Positions 44,580 through 48,123 of a stretch of DNA of 48,123 bases are shown in pieces. Every line of letters begins with the position of its first letter. Position 1 is the stretch's first letter. The translations under genes were made by a program, and so were the position numbers. The notes under the pieces were generated by a model that did not search any database, had not been told where the DNA came from, and worked only from the letters and a program-made list of their open reading frames with translations. The stretch comes from Deltaproteobacteria bacterium (GTDB lineage Bacteria > Myxococcota_A > Polyangia > JAAYKL01): the NCBI GenBank assembly GCA_016937015.1, contig JAFGWT010000151.1, positions 1 to 48,123 on the forward strand, in the 5' to 3' direction.

Positions 44580-45365
44580 ATGGTGAACTATAAGGAAAGT
44601 GCCTCCCGCGCCAGAGAAACATCAACATTTCGGTTTACTGCCTACGAAAAACAGTTGCTGGCTCATCTGGCGGACTTACAGGGAATGACCCAAACGGCGT
44701 TAATTCGATCACTGCTGGAAGACCGTGCATCGCAACTGGGAATTGACGCGTTGCCGGCACCGCAAAAAAAACGACGGCCAGGTCGTCCTAAAATGGAACC
44801 ACATCGTGACACTGACAAGTCGGCACTGGTTGAGCCTGTAGAAGATGAAGCGGATACCGAGCGTCCGGTCGCTGAACTTGTGAGTGCTGACCGTCCGGCT
44901 GCTGATCGCACGGTTGCGCAGCGCCCGATTGCAAAGACGGAGGAATCGGCACGGGGTGTCACTGCACGGGCGGTGAGGGAATCAGAGGTCTTCGCCGATA
45001 CGTTTGGCGCATTGATAGTTCAGTTCCAGCAGTCCTTTCGGGTGCGCAGCGAAAAAATGCAGCACGAGCTGGAAAACACCATTCGATTTGTGACTGGCGT
45101 CACCGGCGAGATGGTGTTGTTGCCGCCTGAATGGCTGCTCGCAGATATTGACGCGCCGTTGCTGACAGATGTGCGGGAGCGCATCAGGGACGCCGAAATG
45201 CGATTCCCCCAAAAGAATCTTCATTTAACCTATCTGCGAATGATGTTTAACTTCGCTGTAAAGGAAGGAATGGTGCCAGAAGCGGTCCGCCCCATGGAGA
45301 CCCTGCGTTCGTTTACTGCCAAAGAGGTGGCCGACGCGTTCCCCCTGCCTATTAAAACAATTTAG
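44580..45365 (+). CDS. Ribbon-helix-helix/AT-hook DNA-binding protein
   Basis: This protein has 261 residues; ATG 44580 follows AGGTAG. Residues 14-53 (TSTFRFTAYEKQLLAHLADL then GMTQTALIRSLLEDRA) resemble a ribbon-helix-helix. An AT-hook KKRRPGRPK lies at 63-71. An acidic Pro/Ala-rich linker runs to about 130, and a helical C-terminal domain follows (135-255). Two DNA-binding motifs of different type in one protein suggest a chromosomal or regulatory binding protein. Its last 14 bases overlap the convergent nucleotidyltransferase gene. Confidence 0.7.
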   Translation: MVNYKESASRARETSTFRFTAYEKQLLAHLADLQGMTQTALIRSLLEDRASQLGIDALPAPQKKRRPGRPKMEPHRDTDKSALVEPVEDEADTERPVAELVSADRPAADRTVAQRPIAKTEESARGVTARAVRESEVFADTFGALIVQFQQSFRVRSEKMQHELENTIRFVTGVTGEMVLLPPEWLLADIDAPLLTDVRERIRDAEMRFPQKNLHLTYLRMMFNFAVKEGMVPEAVRPMETLRSFTAKEVADAFPLPIKTI

Positions 45366-46077
45366 CAGCGTGTTCCACTGCGCCAGGGGTATCCACATCC
45401 TGCCATTTGCCGTCTTTGATGTCGTGAACCAGTGCTGTCCCCTGCAGACTCATCGCCTTGACCCCATCGGATAGTGAGCAATCGCCGTCGTCTCGGGTGT
45501 TGGCCGCTGCCTCGATTCGGTCAAACAGGGCGGGGGTGCATGAAAAGAGTCCGGTATCCACCGCATCAAACTCAGGCAGTTCCTTGTGGATTTCCATGAT
45601 TCTGCCGTTTTGCGTCTTGACTTTGGTGGCGTCGTCTTCGTCGTAAATGGCGTCCAGTTTTCTATCCACGGCCAGAACCAGCCCGTCTGCGGGTAATGGC
45701 GCTTCCTTGAGCCCGGCAATGAGAGATGATTCAAAAATGTGGTCGGCCATCGACAGAAAAAAGCTGCGTTGTCCCACCGCCTGTCTGGCAGCCAGGACGG
45801 ATAGTCCGTTGCTCAGAGTGTATCTGGGGTTGCGAACGAACTGCACATGATTTCTGGGATTATCGGCGCGGACGCCCTGCTCTATTTCGTCGGCGCGATG
45901 GCCGGTGACAATCACGGCATCCTTGATTCCTGCTTCGTAGAACCGGTCAAGAACCCGGAGAATGAGGGCTCGACCGTTGACCTGCATCAGCGGTTTGGGC
46001 AGAGTGTCGGCGCTGGTAAGCCTGGAGCCTATGCCCGCTGCGATAATAACTACAAGTGTTGGCTTTTCTGCGTTCAT
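45352..46077 (-). CDS. Sugar- or polyol-phosphate nucleotidyltransferase
   Basis: This protein has 241 residues; ATG 46077 has AAGGG closely upstream. The signature VVIIAAGIGSRLTSADTLPKPL is that of NTP-transferases. The later motifs SMADHIFE, DDATKV, KELPEFDAVDTGLFSC and KWQDVDTPGA match the short inositol-1-phosphate or phosphocholine cytidylyltransferase branch. It would activate a phosphorylated sugar or polyol with a nucleotide. The divergent neighbour is a diacylglycerol-kinase-type gene, so a phospholipid head-group route is possible. The substrate is not determined. Confidence 0.85.
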   Translation of the reverse strand: MNAEKPTLVVIIAAGIGSRLTSADTLPKPLMQVNGRALILRVLDRFYEAGIKDAVIVTGHRADEIEQGVRADNPRNHVQFVRNPRYTLSNGLSVLAARQAVGQRSFFLSMADHIFESSLIAGLKEAPLPADGLVLAVDRKLDAIYDEDDATKVKTQNGRIMEIHKELPEFDAVDTGLFSCTPALFDRIEAAANTRDDGDCSLSDGVKAMSLQGTALVHDIKDGKWQDVDTPGAVEHAAKLF

Positions 46078-46276
46078 GGCCCTTAAGTAGGCCAGCTATT
46101 CAACAGTGTCAACAATGTAGTGCGCAAATGTATGCCCCATGCATTTTGATGAAATACTCCGACGGGACAGCTGTTAGAATGGTATGACTTAAGGCATGAT
46201 TTTCTGTTTTTTTAACCGAAATAGAGGTAAGGTGAAACTTATATGCACATAGTGGAGCACAACGGCTGAGACAATC

Positions 46277-47356
46277 ATGAACGACTTTTCGATTGATTCA
46301 AATACGGGTTTTCAATCGGTACGTTTCTCCAAACCGCTTTTGTTGGTTGGGAATCCCACATCCCAGACCGGCAAGGCGGCTAAACGGATTGAACTGGCCC
46401 GGGAGATTATGCACCAGAAGGGCATTTCGCACGAGTTTCGCAGCACGTTACCCAATGGTGAAACGGTGCGCATGGTGCGCGACGCGATTGATAGCGACGG
46501 GTTTGACACTATCGTTTATATGGGGGGGGATGGCACTTTTTACGAGGTGGCAACCGGAATATGCACCTCAACGCAACCAGAGCGGATTCGACTGGGGATG
46601 CTGCCGTCCGGTACCGCCAATGATCAGGGAAAATCGTTTGGCATCTCATCAGAGGATCGCGCACTACCCGAAAATATCGATGTCATTCTCAATGGACACA
46701 ACGAATCTCTTGACGTGGGGGAAGTGACCGCGCTGGATGTGGATGGCAGGGTGATATCCACTGATTTTTTCTTTGACTCTCTTGGCTGGGGGCTGTCAGC
46801 GGCCATTTTAGCGTTTCGAAACCGCGAATTGCAAATGGTAAAAAAAATGCCTTTGTGGCGGGAGATGTATCGTGACCAGGCAGTGTATGTCCGCGCGGCG
46901 GTGCACGAACTCGCGCTTCACTGGGCCACGCGGGATCGGTTCGCCGCCGAGATTGAGGTTGACGGTTGGGTGCATCAGTTTGAAAAATTGTCTGATATTG
47001 TGGTGAGCAATACCACGGTTTACGCGGGGGAATGGATTATCGATCCTCATTGTTCAGCAAGCGACGGAATGATTGAACTGGCACCGTTTTCCGGTATGCG
47101 GGACTGGATGAGCAAGCTGATTGTTCATCATAAAAAAAATCTTATCACCGAGGAAATGCTGAACAAAATCGGTGTATCACACACGCCCAATCTCAAGGGA
47201 AAGGAATTTCGTATTCATTTGCTGCGTCCGTCGGTGGACAAAAGACTGCCTTCCCAGCGGGATGGCGAGGAATTTGTTGGCGCGGATGACTACTATATCC
47301 GGGTATTACCAAGACTTTTAACGGTTATTGTGCCTAAAAATTTTCATTGGATATAG
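46277..47356 (+). CDS. Diacylglycerol/sphingosine kinase-type lipid kinase
   Basis: This protein has 359 residues; ATG 46277 has a poor ribosome site. The catalytic fold contains LLLVGNPTSQTGKAAKRI, VYMGGDGTFYEVA (GGDGT motif) and LPSGTANDQGKSFGI. The later strand set FFFDSLGWGLSAAI and NTTVYAGEWIIDPHCSASDG is as in the DagK/YegS family. Family role: phosphorylation of diacylglycerol or another lipid alcohol. It is somewhat longer than YegS (about 300). An 8-residue upstream frame with a better ribosome site (46243-46269) may couple its translation. Confidence 0.9.
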   Translation: MNDFSIDSNTGFQSVRFSKPLLLVGNPTSQTGKAAKRIELAREIMHQKGISHEFRSTLPNGETVRMVRDAIDSDGFDTIVYMGGDGTFYEVATGICTSTQPERIRLGMLPSGTANDQGKSFGISSEDRALPENIDVILNGHNESLDVGEVTALDVDGRVISTDFFFDSLGWGLSAAILAFRNRELQMVKKMPLWREMYRDQAVYVRAAVHELALHWATRDRFAAEIEVDGWVHQFEKLSDIVVSNTTVYAGEWIIDPHCSASDGMIELAPFSGMRDWMSKLIVHHKKNLITEEMLNKIGVSHTPNLKGKEFRIHLLRPSVDKRLPSQRDGEEFVGADDYYIRVLPRLLTVIVPKNFHWI

Positions 47357-47379
47357 ATACCGTGTAAACTTTTCCAGCG

Positions 47380-47943
47380 ATGAACCAGATTCAGAACCGA
47401 AGAACCCTGTTTAGACGATATGCGGACCGCCGTGTTGCTGCCTTGCTTGAGTTGCATGAGATACTCTTCTACCAGAACGCAGGCGACCGCAGAGATCGTT
47501 TACTGATGAACACTATGAACGCGGACTATCAGACGGATAGGGTTGCGCTGGTGCAGACGATTCCAGAAACCCCATCAGCAGTCACTGTGCTCTGTGCATC
47601 TGAGAGCTGGTCGACACCGGTACCCGATCGATTATTGGTGGGCGCAGGCATTCAACGTGTCATCGATACCCATCGTCAGTTCGAAGGTGCATTGACCCTC
47701 TCCAGGTTCCGTCGGTCGTCAATTTTCAGTGACAGCGAATGGCAATCGCTGTGGGACAGTGACTTGCTTGAACCGGCCACTGCACTGCTTAGCGTGCCGG
47801 TTTGTCCTTCGAATGCGCCGGTTGCATATCTTTGGCTGGTGGCCGATAACGGCTCCAGGGAATGGAGCAGTCATGATCGGGATTTGGCTGAAGAGGAAGC
47901 CGTTCTTTTGGCCCGGGTTTTAGACCGGGAAATGCTTCGTTAG
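47380..47943 (+). CDS. Small GAF-like protein, unknown function
   Basis: This protein has 187 residues; ATG 47380 lies 24 bases after the kinase stop, with no strong ribosome site. Residues 15-45 form a helix, and the rest (about 48-185) alternates strands and helices like a GAF domain: RVALVQTIPE, TVLCASESW, LLSVPVCPS, VAYLWLVADNGSREW and a last helix. No enzyme motif is present. It may sense a small molecule and regulate or accompany the kinase, as an inference from context. Confidence 0.65.
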   Translation: MNQIQNRRTLFRRYADRRVAALLELHEILFYQNAGDRRDRLLMNTMNADYQTDRVALVQTIPETPSAVTVLCASESWSTPVPDRLLVGAGIQRVIDTHRQFEGALTLSRFRRSSIFSDSEWQSLWDSDLLEPATALLSVPVCPSNAPVAYLWLVADNGSREWSSHDRDLAEEEAVLLARVLDREMLR

Positions 47944-48042
47944 AAAATAAAATTTCGTTGAAATTTGTCAAAATTCGTCTCAATTTTGTGTTTGGCATCC
48001 ACAGTAGTAATGAAAAGAGATTTATTACTAACAGGAGACTAC

Positions 48043-48072
48043 ATGCGTGATCGCTTAAGCGGGCCATTCTGA
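48043..48072 (+). CDS. Possible 9-residue leader ORF
   Basis: ATG 48043 with CAGGAGACTAC before it is followed by only nine codons and TGA at 48072. The ribosome site is the best in this stretch. It might be a leader peptide for a gene beyond the window, or the broken start of one. Little supports it beyond the ribosome site. Confidence 0.25.
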   Translation: MRDRLSGPF

Positions 48073-48123
48073 GCGTATCCGTCAATATTCATCGTAGTCT
48101 CGGGTCATATTTGTGAGTTCCGG

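Overview
The window comes from the chromosome of a Gram-negative bacterium. A TamB/Omp85 pair makes an outer membrane certain. Several lipoproteins carry Asp-Ser/Asp-Thr linkers, one has a fibro-slime domain, and one protein has a long Lys/Ala/Pro tail. This combination is typical of the Myxococcota/Bradymonadales side of the former Deltaproteobacteria; the lineage is an inference from domain style, not from a marker gene. Base composition looks moderate. I see no rRNA, tRNA, insertion sequence, prophage or CRISPR array.

Layout. 1-6707 (minus): an Omp85 protein cut by the left edge, with about seven POTRA domains, and its partner TamB. 7035-11033 (minus): a GH5 glycoside hydrolase lipoprotein, a TPR protein and a fibro-slime lipoprotein. 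11359-13980 (plus): a hybrid histidine kinase and a YugP-type membrane zinc peptidase. 13983-15606 (minus): an iron alcohol dehydrogenase and a 68-residue Cys-rich protein with its own inverted repeat and terminator. 15847-18855 (plus): a thiol-redox operon (Cys-less rhodanese, MauE/DoxX, DsbA-like protein, truncated haemoglobin), followed by a winged-helix-like frame that appears frameshifted and an orphan MscS C-terminal domain. 18864-19979 (minus): glycerate kinase.

20156-23736 (plus) is the most unusual part. An ArsM-like methyltransferase ending in Gly-Cys-Cys-Cys-Gly is followed by a 45-residue peptide with a charged leader and a Cys-containing tail, a radical SAM/SPASM enzyme, and a thioredoxin-thioredoxin reductase fusion. 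The arrangement is that of a ribosomally made, post-translationally modified peptide (RiPP) pathway or a thiol/metalloid system, and I cannot assign it to a known class.

23957-26861 (plus): xseB, an unknown helical protein, a U32 peptidase-family (tRNA hydroxylation type) protein and a membrane protein. 26996-36514 (minus): RNase D, an Old-Yellow-Enzyme-type oxidoreductase, a PQQ-propeller-like lipoprotein, an anchored Cys-knot-like protein, a membrane polyferredoxin, a Tat-exported DUF362 protein, and a coiled-coil/zinc-ribbon protein with a histone-H1-like tail. 36645 onward: mnmG, then a surface cluster (polysaccharide deacetylase, beta-helix lipoprotein, GH128 glucanase), a ribbon-helix-helix/AT-hook protein, a nucleotidyltransferase, a diacylglycerol-kinase-type enzyme and a small GAF-like protein.

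The lipoprotein hydrolases (GH5, GH128, CE4 deacetylase) and the fibro-slime and beta-helix proteins suggest a cell that attacks or remodels external polysaccharide. Start codons were revised where a ribosome binding site or signal peptide favoured an internal start.
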